Assembly (NCBI GenBank): GCA_030549775.1
Contig: CM060174.1
Coordinates: forward strand, 55,032,444 to 55,096,443
DNA from: Tamarix chinensis
Taxonomy: Eukaryota; Streptophyta; Magnoliopsida; Caryophyllales; Tamaricaceae
Length of the DNA: 64,000 bases
Direction of reading: 5' to 3'
In this document: piece after piece, positions 24,273-36,572 of the stretch
Layout: the number at the start of each line of letters is the position of its first letter
Numbering within the stretch: position 1 is the first letter of the stretch
Notes under the pieces: model-generated
What the model saw: only the letters and a program-made list of their open reading frames with translations
Databases searched by the model: none
Told to the model about the DNA's origin: nothing
Made by a program: the position numbers and the translations under genes

Positions 24273-27200
24273 ATGGCCGCTACTAGCGGCAGCTTAGCCC
24301 TGTTGCTTCATGATGTAGTCGACGATATCGTTAGGACATGGACCGCCGGCGAGTTCAAGGATCCATTCAAGAAGGATTGTACTGATCTTGGTCGTCGGAT
24401 TTCTCTTTTGGCTTACTTGATTGATGAAATTAACGAGCGTCAGAGTGATTTAGAGCCATTGGATGTGTCATGTTCATCTTCTTCCTCTTCGTCTTCCTCT
24501 TGCTTGTCTGATCTGCTGTTTGCCCTGCAGAATGCTAAGAGACTATTAATGGTTGCCGGGAGCTTCGACGCTCAAGAAGTAAGTTCACTCGCTATTTGCT
24601 GAATAAAGTCGATTCGAATGTGTAGATCTGTTGGCGGTTTCGCCGTTTTGTACTGTAAAATAATTTGGGGATGAACACTGATTGGTCAAAATAATTTGTA
24701 AAATTCTGATGGGGTTTCTTCTTGTTGTTGGTCCATGTTATGCTATTCATATAGTAATGCATAGACTTGTAGCTAATTTATAATTCTATAGACTTGTAGT
24801 TACTATATGCATATAGTAATGCACATAGTTTGAACCGTACTATATGCTCTTGTTGCTTATGATTTGAGATTGTCGTTATCAATGGATTGTACAAAAATCT
24901 ATGTTAAAAATGTTTGTGTTAAACACTTTTGATTATATTACCCGATTCTCAGGACTACAAAGAGTTTAGTTAGATGCGTTTGAAGGCTTTTTTTGCTAGT
25001 TTTTTGGTTAACTCAAAATGAAAATGAATTTCTTTGTCTGAAACTTAGATTTTATGTCCCTCCCTGATACCAAGATACTAGTAAATTGGGCTCATTCGTG
25101 CTAAAATTCTGGCTATGACCAGAATTTTAAGTCAAAAGGCACAGTATGTTTAATTCTATACGAGTAAAATTGGGCTCCATGGAGCTAGAATACCACCATG
25201 GTCAGATAGGATAATATTGGATCTCTTGTAATAGATGTTGCATATTATTTAATTGTAGAAGTTACTACGTCTTGGTAATTACTTAACCCCCTGTTAATGT
25301 TTGGGATAGTGAAACTGCTATAGTTTTGGCATCCTGGGATCTTATTTCTGGTCCCGGATGTATGTAGCATCTTCTTAAATGTGTGAAATTGAGTCATCCT
25401 CTCTAAATGTATTCTATGCCGCTTCTTCTAATGGTGAATGTGATGATGGCTTTGCAATTGAAGATGATAATGATAGGCTGCACCAAATATGCTGTGCTTC
25501 ATATTTCTTGTTCCCAATAGAAATGTGCACGTATACATTCCATGGATTTATCAGCAGCACAGCTATCTTGTGTTTTTCATGAAAGCATTTTAATTCCATC
25601 CTTTGAAAAATGACACTTGCTAGTCTGTTTTGAGTTTAGACACAACCTGATATTCATGCTGTTTATTGATGTGTGCTGTATCCTTTTCTCACAGCTCCCA
25701 ATGTTAAAGTTATCATCTCAGTTATATATGTCATATATTGTTGTCATTTTTTCTTCTGAAAATATATAGGTGCTTCTCTGAAATTCACTATTTCTTGGTT
25801 TAAGGATGGTTCTGCCAAGAAAATTGCCTTTCAATTCCAATGTGTGACATGGAAGTTGGAGAAAGCCTTGGGTAACATATCATTTCGTCAGTTTCATATC
25901 TCAGAAGAGGTTCAGGAGCAGGTAAGGCTTAAAAATTGTGTATTCTTGTCTTCATCATGGAATGTGGTATTTATTTATGTACTTTCAACTAGGTTGAATT
26001 GGTAAGAGTGCAACTACAACGAGCTACTGAAAAATATGGGCCTACAAATGCTAGCCTACTATCTCGTGTTGCATCTCAACCGGATATGAAGGATCTTGAC
26101 ATGCTGCAATCAGCCAACAAGATGACTGGAACCCTACACATAGAGAACATAGGTAATATTGATCTTGATCATGATGCCAAGGCCAAGGTTGAAACTGGCT
26201 CAAGTGGTGACTCCTCTACAAGTCAGAGGTCAGAACAAGTTCCTCATTTACCAGAGAGGGTGAACATGTCCTCTGCATCTTCAAAGTGTTGTATGGCTGA
26301 TAACCAGGTGGATACTGCTGATGGAATTGATGATCCTTGCAATAATGATGAAGTGGAACACAGCGAATCAGAATCTGCGGTCATACCTGAAGATTTCCTT
26401 TGCCCAATTTCTCTTGAAATCATGAGAGACCCTGTTATTGTAGCCACAGGACAGGTACCTATTGGTGTCTACTTTCTTTTCATTTTAAAAGGTTTCGGTT
26501 AAATGTTATTTCATATTTTCAGAGGTCAACTACCTATAATAGCTGAAATTTCATATCAGAAGTATAAGTTCGCTAGTGTTCTTATCTGTCTTGTTTAATT
26601 TCAGACTTATGAAAGGTCATATATCCAGAGATGGATCGATTCTGGGAATGTTACATGTCCTAAAACTCGGCAAAAGTTTGAAAATTTCACTCTGACACCA
26701 AATTATGTCTTGAGAAGTTTGATTTCTACATGGTGTTCAAAGCATAACATTGAGCAGCCGACTGCGATAGTGAATGGTAGAATAAAGAAGAGTGATGGAT
26801 CATTCTGTGATGTTAGTGCGGATATTGCTTCCATTCAAGCACTCGTACTTAAGCTCTCAAGCAGGTCAGTTGAAGTCAGAAGGGGTGCTGTTAAAGAAAT
26901 CCGTTCTCTTTCAAAAAGAAGTACAGATAACAGGATACTGATAGCAGAAGCAGGAGCCATTCCTGTTTTGGTGCGCCTATTAACAACCGATGACTTGCTA
27001 ACCCAAGAAAATGCTGTTACATCCATTCTTAACCTCTCTATATATGAAAATAACAAGGGGTTAATAATGCTTGCTGGCGCTATCCCTTCAATCGTCCAAG
27101 TCCTTAGAAACGGAAGCATGGAAGCCAAAGAGAATGCAGCGGCAACACTTTTTAGCTTGTCGCTTGCAGATGAAAACAAGATAATAGTTGGTGCATCAGG

Positions 27201-27675
27201 AGCAATACCAGCATTGGTGGAACTGCTCCAACATGGAAGCCTGAGAGGCAGAAAGGATGCCGCAACAGCCCTTTTCAATTTGTGCATATATCAAGGCAAC
27301 AAGGGAAGAGCCGTGAGGGCTGGCATCATTACAGCATTACTAAAGATGCTAACAGAATCCAATGGTGTGATGGTCGATGAAGCTCTCGCCATACTTTCAG
27401 TTCTTGCTGGTCACCATGATGCTAAGGATTCCATAGTGAAAGCTGGTACTATACCTGTTCTTATTGATCTATTGAGGACAGGCTTGCCGCGGAATAAGGA
27501 GAATGCAACTGCTATTCTACTTGCCCTATGTAAGAGAAATTCCGAGAATTTGGCATGCTTAGGCAGGCTTGGTGCTGTCATCCCCTTGATGGAGCTCTCT
27601 AAGAATGGTACAGAGAGGGCCAAGAGAAAAGCCACTTCATTGCTGGAGCTTCTGCGTAAGCTGCAGAATGTCTGA
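24273..27675 (+). CDS. PUB11: U-box/ARM-repeat E3 ubiquitin ligase, PUB10/PUB11 type (4 exons)
   Basis: Predicted exons: 24273-24578, 25805-25921, 25993-26454 and 26605-27675, all joined in phase 0, giving 651 residues; family members are usually 600-660. The start ATG sits in GCCATGGCC. Residues 1 to about 180 form the PUB N-terminal (UND) domain, with a run of nine Ser at 68-76 and DGSAKKIAFQFQCVTWKLEK starting exon 2. Residues about 272-347 are the U-box, from IPEDFLCPISLEIMRDPV through TYERSYIQRWI; it binds ubiquitin-loaded E2. The intron after ATGQ is the usual U-box intron of this family. Residues about 370-645 are ARM repeats for substrate binding (AEAGAIPVLVRLL, NAAATLFSLSL, DAATALFNLC). 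Arabidopsis PUB10 and PUB11 are the closest match I recall; PUB10 has been reported to destabilise MYC2. The substrate here is unknown. Splice sites are GT-AG throughout. The exact orthologue (PUB10 or PUB11) is not certain. It is the only intact host gene in the window. Confidence 0.93.
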
Positions 27676-28033
27676 CTTTGTGTAGTTCTATTGAATCAAA
27701 CGGGAAAGGCATTAAAAAATTGTTGCTTTCTTATTTGACACTGACATGATTGTGAATGCAAAGGCATCGAGCTAATATCATCTTCGGTACATTGTACGTA
27801 TGCTTGGTGCTGTCATCCCCTTAATGGAGCTCTCTAAGAACGGTACAGAGAGGGCCTAGAGAAAAGCTACTTCATTGCTGGAGCTTCTGCGTAAGCTGCA
27901 GAATCTCTAACTTTGTGTAGTTCTACTGAATCAAACGGGAAAGGCATTAAAAAATTGTTGCTTCTTATTTGACACTGACATGATTGTGAATGCAAAGGCA
28001 TCGAACTAATATCATCTTGGTACATTGTACGTA
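27567..28033 (+). repeat. Tandem duplication of the gene's 3' end (2 x about 233 bp)
   Basis: Unit 1 (27567-27800) is the last 109 bp of coding sequence plus 125 bp of 3' flank. Unit 2 (27802-28033) repeats it directly with eight substitutions and two 1-bp deletions, about 96% identical. Within unit 2 a Lys codon (AAG) has become TAG and the original stop is TAA. Unit 2 lies after the real stop, so it is untranslated and may form part of the 3' UTR. Confidence 0.95.
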
Positions 28034-28316
28034 CTTATTTCTTAACTTGTAACAGCGTGAAAGAAAGTTTGTTGATCTGTTGTCTGGAATCATTTACATA
28101 GGAGTAAATTGTCGTCTTTTTTAATCACATGGTCCATATCCTCACATTTCATTAGACCAGTGAGATTGAATCATCTGTTCCTGGGAACTTTGGCCCTCGT
28201 TTTTGCCCTATAAACGCGGCAGTACTAAATTTATGCCCGTCTGACGATGCGGCATGCATTTATTATTTCATATTACATGCGTAGAATTATTGCAGCTGCT
28301 CTGGAAGGCGAACAGT

Positions 28317-28358
<42 letters not shown>

Positions 28359-28955
28359 GTATGCTTGCCTTGAAAAGGTAAATTATTAAACAATTGGCGA
28401 GTGATTGCTGCTGTTTAGTGTTAGAATCAAATGACAGCTACATATGGATCCCAATCCATTCTAGCGTTAGGCTTGACAATCGACATCCCATGTGCTTGGA
28501 TTAGGTACGTAGGTCAAGTGGGCGATTGTATGGGTTACTGCGTTCCATGTTGGCCGCAATGACGATTCAACGAACATATGTGTGATGTTTGAATTTGGAC
28601 GGAAGACGATGGAGACAGGGCTGGCGTGCATCGCCCCCATCCACGAATTTGGTTTGCGATGCCGTGGAACGGAGGCTTGAATTCGGGGTCTTTTATTATT
28701 ATTATTATTATAGAAAATTTATTTATGTCATTTAATAATGGATTCGATATGTGAAACAATTTAAAAAATTAATATTTAATTTAATTAATTAATTTTAAAT
28801 AAAATTATTAATATTATTAATGAATAGTAAAAAATAAATAAATATATGATCTCACAAGTACAAATAACATATATACATTTAATAATTTGTTAGGAATGTC
28901 ATTTGGGCACAAAAATGCCAGTCAACCATCCTATACACATTAGCCATTAGTGTTA
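28034..28955. other. Intergenic DNA downstream of the PUB gene
   Basis: No coding signal. Contains an (AT)n run (28319-28352), an (ATT)n run (28691-28711) and a GC-richer stretch (28500-28690) with no recognisable match. The rest is AT-rich. Confidence 0.6.
28319..28352. repeat. (AT)n microsatellite
   Basis: About 16 uninterrupted AT units. Confidence 0.95.
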
Positions 28956-30494
28956 TTTAACACTCCCATATTCTTTGCTAGAAAATTTTTATTTTGTGAA
29001 AAAATTATGGAAGCAAAATATGAAATGCAAGGTGCAATCTCCGTATCTAATATGAAGACGCTCAACTATTGCCTAACTATAATACATAAGATAACTCTAA
29101 TTCCACATAATTAATATTTTAACCTAGTCTTAATCTCGAATGATTAATATTTTAAATTTATCATAATTCTTTAGTCTTAAATTTAAATCTAAACCTATGC
29201 TTAACCTTAATCTCTTTTTCATTTTTCCACTTTTCCTTTTCCCTTTTTTTTCTTCTTCTCCCTTCCCAGATCTTCTTCTTCCCCCTTTTTCGCTGTTTGA
29301 TTCCCTCCTTCCCCTACCATTATTCATTCGAATAGCCTCCACCATAAACCTACTTATGCATACCTCATCGTCACCATCGTCACCACCCTAAACCTATAGG
29401 ATGTGTCACATAGATTCTTTTCCCACATTCCTAATTGTCTGCTCACCCCATATCCCTCATTCTCTACTCATTTCAACTTTGCACACCACCACTTCTCATC
29501 CTATATATATATACCTCCATTATCTCTTCACTTCATCTATTGCCTCACCTAACCTTCCCTAGACTCTCTCATTTCCCAACTTCTTTGTGCATTGTTTGGT
29601 CGAATTTTGTCATTATCGTGTAATGAGTTTATGCATAGTTATGTCAACCTCATGTTGCACTGCCTTACTTGCATATGAAGCTCATATTTCAGCCTTACTT
29701 GTGTGAGATGCTCACACAACTCACCCCTTTAATAAGGGTATGTGGCATGAAGGGCACACATTGGTGAAAGGTTGGTGGCATATATTTGCAGCACGGATGG
29801 GGTTGTCTTGCATGAGGTGTAGACATTGAAGGGGTAACTATGAGTAGAATCATTCTAATTAAATGAGACAATAGCTAAATCATGCATATTAACCTTAGAG
29901 GCGGACTCATTATAGCATGTGTAAGATATTGGATTTAGATCTTGATTTTCAGAGATGTTATTAATGTTATTTTAGGGTGGTGTACCGAATTTGGTGATGA
30001 GATGAATCTCATGGGAGAAGTTATGCATAACTTGTGAAATTAGGATTTCGTAGGAGAGTTATGGCCTTTTTTCTTAGGGAATGTCCCAATTATCATCTAG
30101 ATTGTGTCATTTATGCCTTGTTTATTCTTGTTAAGTTTGGTTATGTGCCTTGCAAAGCTATATCTACGTTTTCATGAGGAGATCAATATTAACAATAGTT
30201 AACTAAAATATTACTTACTTAAAGTGAACGATCATGTGTGTTAAGACCGCGATGTTAAGTTCAGACGATAATAGTAGCTTAGAAGTGTTTTTCCCTGATA
30301 GTTATTATATACCATTCTACCGGATTAAGAATAGTGACTAGGAGCATAATACAATGATAGATCTTGAGTTCATTCTACTGAACAATGATAGTGACTTATG
30401 AGCATTTTTCCTTGAAAGGTGCTTCAGTTTATTCCATCATATTAAGAATAGTCAAGTCCTTGAACTTAACAAAAAATAAGAAATAGATTGTGAT
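28956..30494 (+). mobile_element. Forward LTR, 5' portion (host of the solo LTR at 30495)
   Basis: The suggested start is TTTAACACTCCC. It is followed by an AT-rich section, a pyrimidine-rich tract (29210-29300), a TATA-like CCTATATATATATACC (29498-29513) and hairpin-array motifs (30230-30470), the usual order for these LTRs. The sequence resumes after the inserted solo LTR at 35326, where the three-hairpin module (35451-35515) appears in its expected place. The 5' end is approximate. Confidence 0.55.
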
Positions 30495-31314
30495 TGAAAT
30501 ACTCCAAAATCCTAATTTAGGAAATTATGTTAAAATAGGAATTTATTAGAAAAATTAATTAAATAAATTATTTTATTTAAAATAAGGCGAATATTTAAGG
30601 AAAAATCAAGAGGAAAATAATAAGAAATTTAATTAGGAAAACTTAGGGTATTTTTTTTAATTAAAATAAAATTTAGGACTAAAATATCCTAAATTAATAT
30701 TAAAAAGAAAATTTAATTATTATTTTACTAATTTTTATTATTTTAAAATATTTAAAAATACCAAAGTATTCTAAATACCCCAGCCAACCTATTTTTCCTT
30801 TTCCCTATCTCCTTTTTCTTTCCTTTTTTTCTCCTTTCCCCCTTTTCCCCCTTCTTCCCCTAGATTAGGCCAACCCACCCCTCGCGGCCCAACTCTTCCC
30901 CCCTCTTCTTCCCCGTGCGGCCCAACCCACCAACCCTTTCTTTTTCCTCTACCTTATCCGTCTGGTATCCCCTTCTTTTTCTTCTTTTATTTTCCCCTAG
31001 TCCTCCCAGCCATCCCACCCTTCCTTCTCCCTCCCATGTGAGGTAGGTCAAAACCTACAACCCTACACCACTTACTAGCCCAGCCACCGTACCACCAGTC
31101 TTCCTCTCTCCCTTCTCTCTCCATCCTTTTCCTTTCCTTTTACAGCCCTATTTTTTGCCCATGCATGCCCTCTTCTTTTCCTTTTCTCCTCCCCAACCAA
31201 ACCTGTAGCTTCCACTTTGCAGGCTTATACAGGCCTGCCACCACTGCTCGGTGAGCTCTGCCACACTTGCCCCCTTGTATTCTTCCCCCTTTATATTATC
31301 CCCCTTCAATATCC

Positions 31315-31322
31315 TATAAATA
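31315..31322 (+). promoter_or_regulatory. Putative LTR TATA box
   Basis: TATAAATA, 820 bp from the LTR start, in a C-rich context. The equivalent boxes in sister LTRs are at 37437 and 55146. Confidence 0.5.
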
Positions 31323-31969
31323 CCCCAACCAATCCCCATTCGACCCTCTTTTTTCCTACCTAGAAAATCAACCTTCTTTGTGCCACTATCGCTTCAGATG
31401 TTGTCCCTGCCGCCATTGCCCAACGCCACCACCCAAAACACGACCCAAAAGCTTCCATGCATTACCCTCCACTAAACTATACCACTATTCACCCTAATTC
31501 CCCTATACGAGCCGCCTCAACCGTGCAAAGTTGGTTGCTTAATCTGCCACTTTACACCCATTATCGTCGCTCTCGTCGCTATGCGCCACTATATCCGCCA
31601 CAACCACCGCCTCTCCTATCACCAAACCACTCAGTAGAGTCTCCCCTACCTCCCCTACCTCCTTTCTCCCTGCCTCCCTCTCCTTTAGTCTTCCTCCTTC
31701 TCCACCACCTTCGGCTACCACAACAACCACCACCTGTGCCACCACCTTTGATGCGCCACCACCACCATTCCAACCCTCTCAACTTAGATAATCCACCACT
31801 GCCCCAACCAGAATCACACTCTCCCTCTTCTAGCCAAAAATCCACCTCTCCAACCCCCACTCCCTTCGTTACCACCGCCGTTGTCGCCACCTAGCTACCA
31901 CCACCCTAGGTTGTGCCCTAACCTCTGTAACCTTTAAATATAATTAATTTAATTTTTATTTTATTTTAT

Positions 31970-32204
31970 ATGTGTTATTATCATTATTATCATCATCATT
32001 ATTATCATTATCATTATCATTATCAATCTTATTATTAATATTATCATAATCATTATTATTATTAACTTTGGCACTATTATTACTAATATTATTATTATGA
32101 TGATTATTCGAACCCTTATTATTATTATTATTATTATTGTTATTGTTATTGTTATTGTTATTGTTATTGTCATTACCTTTATCACTATTATTACTATTAC
32201 TACT

Positions 32205-32245
<41 letters not shown>

Positions 32246-32371
32246 TATTGTCATTAATGTCACTATTTTAGTATCACTAGTGTTATTATTAGAATTATGA
32301 TTATTATTGTTATGATTATTATCATTATTATTATTATTATTATCACTATTATTATTATTATTATTATTATT

Positions 32372-32404
<33 letters not shown>

Positions 32405-32410
32405 AATATT
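31970..32410. repeat. Compound trinucleotide tract (ATT/ATC/GTT)n
   Basis: About 430 bp of interrupted trinucleotide repeats, including (TCA)n near 32207-32244, a hexanucleotide (TTGTTA)n run near 32137-32168 and a (TTG)n run near 32374-32402. Long Ile/Met/Val-rich frames on both strands are by-products of the repeat. Confidence 0.95.
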
Positions 32411-34119
32411 AAAGTTATTATCTTTAGTATTGTAAATATTGTTAATAATACCTTAACATGGACCAATATAGCTACCAAGACCTATTTTAACTTGCTACTT
32501 TAAGAATAATACCCTTATTTTTACTAATAAAGCCACTATTATTGCTAATAACCCTAATACTAGGTTATGACAAAGGTAAAGTAGGAAATGATGATAATGT
32601 TGGTAAGAGGGAAGTTAACCTTAGTATTTCCCTCTTATAGGTGAACCAAATTAAAACCCTAAGAAGGCATAGGAGCATGCTCTAAGCCCGATGTCGTTTT
32701 AGGTAAGGATATAGTTAAGGCCTAGTGTGTGTGAAAAATGTGTTATGTGTGTTAATTTGATGTATGTGCCTTATATATTATAGATTTTGCTCTTATAGTA
32801 TAGCTTGATAGGCATGGAGCTCAACTAAGTTGTATGTGTTTTATGACATGTGTAATGTGGTATTGTTACTTGTACTAGGATGTGCTTATATAATATTACC
32901 CCTCATGACATGCATAATAGGAAGCCCTAAATAGTGCAATGTGGTTGTGAGAGAAATCAAAAAGATTGAGGAAAGTGAGTTGACTAAGAGGATGTTAAGG
33001 ATAGTCTAAATATCTTATGACATATGGGTGGATAAAAGGAGGAATAATGGGAATAAATTAAGGGAATGGAGTAAAACATGCACAGAGAGTCTAGGGTTTA
33101 CATGGGATGGTTAGCCTTTGCATGGGGATTACCTTTACGTGGAAAAAAGTTGACTTGAGGATTAAGTAAAGTAAGGGATGAATTATTAGGGTGATTGGAG
33201 TCCATAAATGAAAAATAGTACATGGGTTGGTGTAACGATGCATAGAATACTTGACTAGGGTTTTGGGAGGAAACCCTAAGTGAGAGAAGTGTGCAAGGAA
33301 GGAAAAACTAATGGAAATTGTTAGAATGGGGAATAAAATATGGAAGGGGTGTCACATGGAGGAAGAGTGAGCTAAGTGAGAAAAAGGTATTTGGGTGTTG
33401 AGGGGGACATAAAAAAAAAGGAGAAGTACTAGGGTTTTAGGGAGCAAACTAGGGTTTTGTGATCACGTGTGGGAGTTGGATAGTGAAGTTGTGATGTTGT
33501 GTGTGGTTCGAGGGAAGTGATGGTTATGGTAACAAAGAAGAGTTTTGGGTTCTCATGGTAAGTGGGAAAAGATGGAAAGGAAGTCTCGGGGGTCTTAGGT
33601 TGCATTGGATGTGTGTCATGTGGAAGAGGGGGTGGTAAGTAAGAGTGATAAAGGAATAAAATCGTATGAGGAAAGAGAGGTGCTAGGGTTTTGGGATAGC
33701 CAACTAGGGTTTCATGGCCACATGTGTAAAATGGGAAGTAAAGTGGGGTGCTTGGGGATGAATCAAGTGAGGTGATGAATTAGGGCCAAAGGAGCATGAC
33801 TTATGTGGGATAAAGGAAGGTTGAGCCATATAGGCCAAATTAGGGTTTTTCGGAGGAGAATCTTAGAGAGTGATAGTGAGTTGACTCAAAGATATGGAAA
33901 GTGGGCCTCAACCCACACACATAAGAGTTGGGTATTCATGGTAATGAGGAAAAGAAAGGAAGGAGGTCAGATGTACTAGAGGGTGTAGAAGTCCTAAGAT
34001 ATAAGATAGGGTTTTCGGGAAACTGAGAATAAAAGGGTGAGCATTAGAAGTCTAGTAGGTCATACGTGTCTAGTCGAGGTTGTGTGTGGAATAAGATATG
34101 AATAAAATACTAAATACTT

Positions 34120-34690
34120 TAAGTGAAAGATTATCGAGCTATGATCCAATGAGGATATATTTTTTCAATCCACTATCTATAATAGTGGTCAGGTGTATTT
34201 TGTCCTATGGGGTGATTTTTTTAGCCCACCAGCTATAATAATGGTTAGGTGTGTTCTATCCTGTAGAGCGATTTTGGTCCACTTGCTATAATAGTAGGGA
34301 TTCTAGGCTTGATAAACTAAACTATGCACAATAATAAGACATGGAAAGATACTAATTACTTACAGTGGAACACCACATAAGTTGGGGCCAGTGAGGTTGA
34401 TTTTCTGGTCTATCGGCTATAAAAGTAGTCAGGTTTGTTTACCCTGTGGAGTGTTTCTGGTTCACCGGCTATAATAGTGGGGCTCCCGTACTCATGTAGA
34501 ATTATTATGCGAAATGTGTAAGATAGAAATATAAGACATTGAAAGATACTAATTACTTATAGTGGAACACCACGTGAGTCGGGCCTAGTGAGGTTGATTT
34601 TTCAGTCCACCAGCTATAATAATGGTCAGGTGCCTTTTTCCCTATGGAGTATTTCTGGTCCACTGGCTATAATAGTGAGGTTCCCATACT
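34120..34690 (+). repeat. Hairpin-unit array in LTR, three higher-order repeats
   Basis: The phrase GATACTAATTACTTA(C/T)AGTGG recurs at about 34350 and 34545, with a weaker first copy near 34107. Each phrase is followed by CCACCGGCTATAATAGTGG-type units. Stems have decayed in part, e.g. CAGGT/ACCCTG at 34429-34445. Confidence 0.75.
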
Positions 34691-35325
34691 CACATGGAAT
34701 TAATATGAGAAATGTGTAAGATAAAGTATTCGTCTAAGTTTGGCCTAATGATATGAACCTGAATCATTCTTTGTATGCTATATTTGTCTATTTTCTTACA
34801 TGGCCTTACTCATATGGTTACCTTACTCAGTACGTAGCGTATGAACACCTGTTTCATGGGTGTTTATCATTCCCATGAGTAGAGGACCCTTTTGAACTTG
34901 TGTAGGTAGGAGGTACCATGTTCGATGCCTATGATGTACTGGATGCATCAAGTAAGGATGTGTCATGACCATTGGACTTATTTGGGGCTGAAAGTGAATG
35001 CCGACCGAACCCTCTACTTTTCTCTTGTTTTACTTTAATATTGTATAAAATTTTCCCCTAGGGGTTTGACTTTGTATATGTTTCAATTTTGTATTAACAC
35101 TTTGATTTCACACTCTGATTCCTTCTTTATGAGTATTTTGAATTTCTATGTTTATATACCTTAAGTGTGTTTAATGATTGTAAAAAAATTTCCTTAGCCT
35201 TGTAGTTAGTGTGAGACTTGTCGGGGGCCGGGATTGTACTAATAACAGTGGTAGCACCCCTGTGCTTCTATTTTTTTAATTAAACAAAAAAATTTAATTA
35301 TGATTTTTGGGGGTGTTATAGTGAT

Positions 35326-36572
35326 TATACCTAATAATGGAGCTTTGATACATCTCTTCAGTTGTCTAATATCATATTTACTCAATATGCACGTTTTTCT
35401 TCCATGTGAGCTTACATAATTTGTATAACCTTGATATGCCTATATTGTCACCTTACTCAGTAAATAGTGTACTGATCATCCTTCTCATAGGTACAATTCA
35501 TTCCTATGAGAAGACGTCATAGACTTTGTCTTGTAGGATGATGAGGACCACTTGGATGCCTTCTTTGCTTTTGATGATCTACTTGTGTAGAAGTGATTTT
35601 GTTTCTCGAGGTTGGACGTAGAGATGTTGTTATTTGGTAGTTACTTTTTTACTTGAATGCCTTTTGTGCTCTTAGTTCCAATGGATCATTTTTTATTGTA
35701 TTTTGTTATATTATTGATGTAGGAGCATTCACCATAATATTTTATTATTAAAAATAAGATGATTTAGATATTGACTTATGTGCATATATAGGGCCTTCAT
35801 TGAAGCTCAAATCTATCTAGATAAAAAGGTTAGCCGTGCAAACAACTCTTTAAATTTTCTAACTTATAAATGGGTAGAATATGGCTCAAAATAAATGACT
35901 TGCAAAGGGACCATGAACTTCACAATTTTAGAAGCTGATTGAAGCATCCTTCATCATATTTTGGCTCAAAAAATGCTTTGGACAAGCAATGGCTGGGCCC
36001 ATAAATTTTGGAAATTGAAACACGTTTTGTTAGCATTTTATTTTCAAGATAATTTAACAAATCAATACATAGCAACCAATAAAGGGTATAATTAAAGTCT
36101 GTTCTTTATAGATTTGGATCAATATTTAATATTTATTTAAGGTATTAATGGGGATAAATGAAGGTAAACAAAAAAATGTGCAATCATTTTTTTAGAAAGA
36201 ATATGTATCATTTATATGTCATTTTAAAGCCATGGTCACGTCATTTTCAAGACATTATGGCTAAATCAAGCCTTAAGAGGTGTAGGAAGGCTAAAAAATA
36301 CATTACTTCCACCTTTTGGGATTTTTAATGCTAAAAGAGTTATTGTTTGATTTTGAATTTGAATTATGGATGATGTATTATTATTAGAATGACTTGTACT
36401 CTTTATATTTACTATTTTATGTATTTTATCTAGTTTCACTAGCTCAAGTCAACACTAATATGGATGAATTCAAATTTTTATAGCCTCTAAAGTCTTGCTT
36501 AGTTATTTCTCAAGTAACTAGATGAGTTACGATTGCTAGTTAATTTTAATGGCTGGTTAGCTTGCAACTAAG
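35326..36572 (+). mobile_element. LTR 3' portion (to about 35700), then unassigned sequence
   Basis: 35326 to about 35700 continues the LTR interrupted at 30494: the three-hairpin module is at 35451-35515 and the CTTGTAGG string follows. No LTR end (GGTGTTACA) is seen, so the LTR is truncated. From about 35700 to 36572 the sequence is AT-rich, with some resemblance in style to another LTR family (TGTAGGAGCATTCACC at 35718), but I cannot define its ends. No coding signal. Confidence 0.4.

Larger units (their letters stand above)
30495..35320 (+). mobile_element. Solo LTR, Gypsy Del-like, forward, 4.83 kb, TSD GTGAT
   Basis: Starts TGAAATACTCCAAAATCC and ends TTTTTGGGGGTGTTATA. An exact 5-bp duplication GTGAT flanks it (30490-30494 and 35321-35325). 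Internal order: AT-rich start, pyrimidine-rich U3 (30790-31200), TATAAATA (31315), C-rich stretch (31400-31910), trinucleotide tract (31970-32400), G-rich AGGGTTT-bearing stretch (32940-34030), hairpin array (34120-34690) and three-hairpin module (34821-34885). No gag or pol. It is nested in the LTR starting near 28956. Confidence 0.85.

Noticed and set aside
25379..25599. Open frames in intron 1 of the PUB gene as an extra exon
   Set aside because: No match to PUB proteins at this position; joining exon 1 to 25805 restores the known family sequence exactly.
26244..27635. Minus-strand open frames of up to 150 codons opposite the PUB exons
   Set aside because: Shadows of the real coding strand; no independent motif.
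31267..31894. Pro/His-rich frames, e.g. 145 codons, looking like an extensin
   Set aside because: C-rich LTR leader sequence; sister LTRs have the same composition with frame breaks and no signal peptide.
31961..32503. Long Ile/Met/Val-rich open frames on both strands
   Set aside because: They are read-throughs of trinucleotide repeats, have no other composition and overlap each other in several frames.
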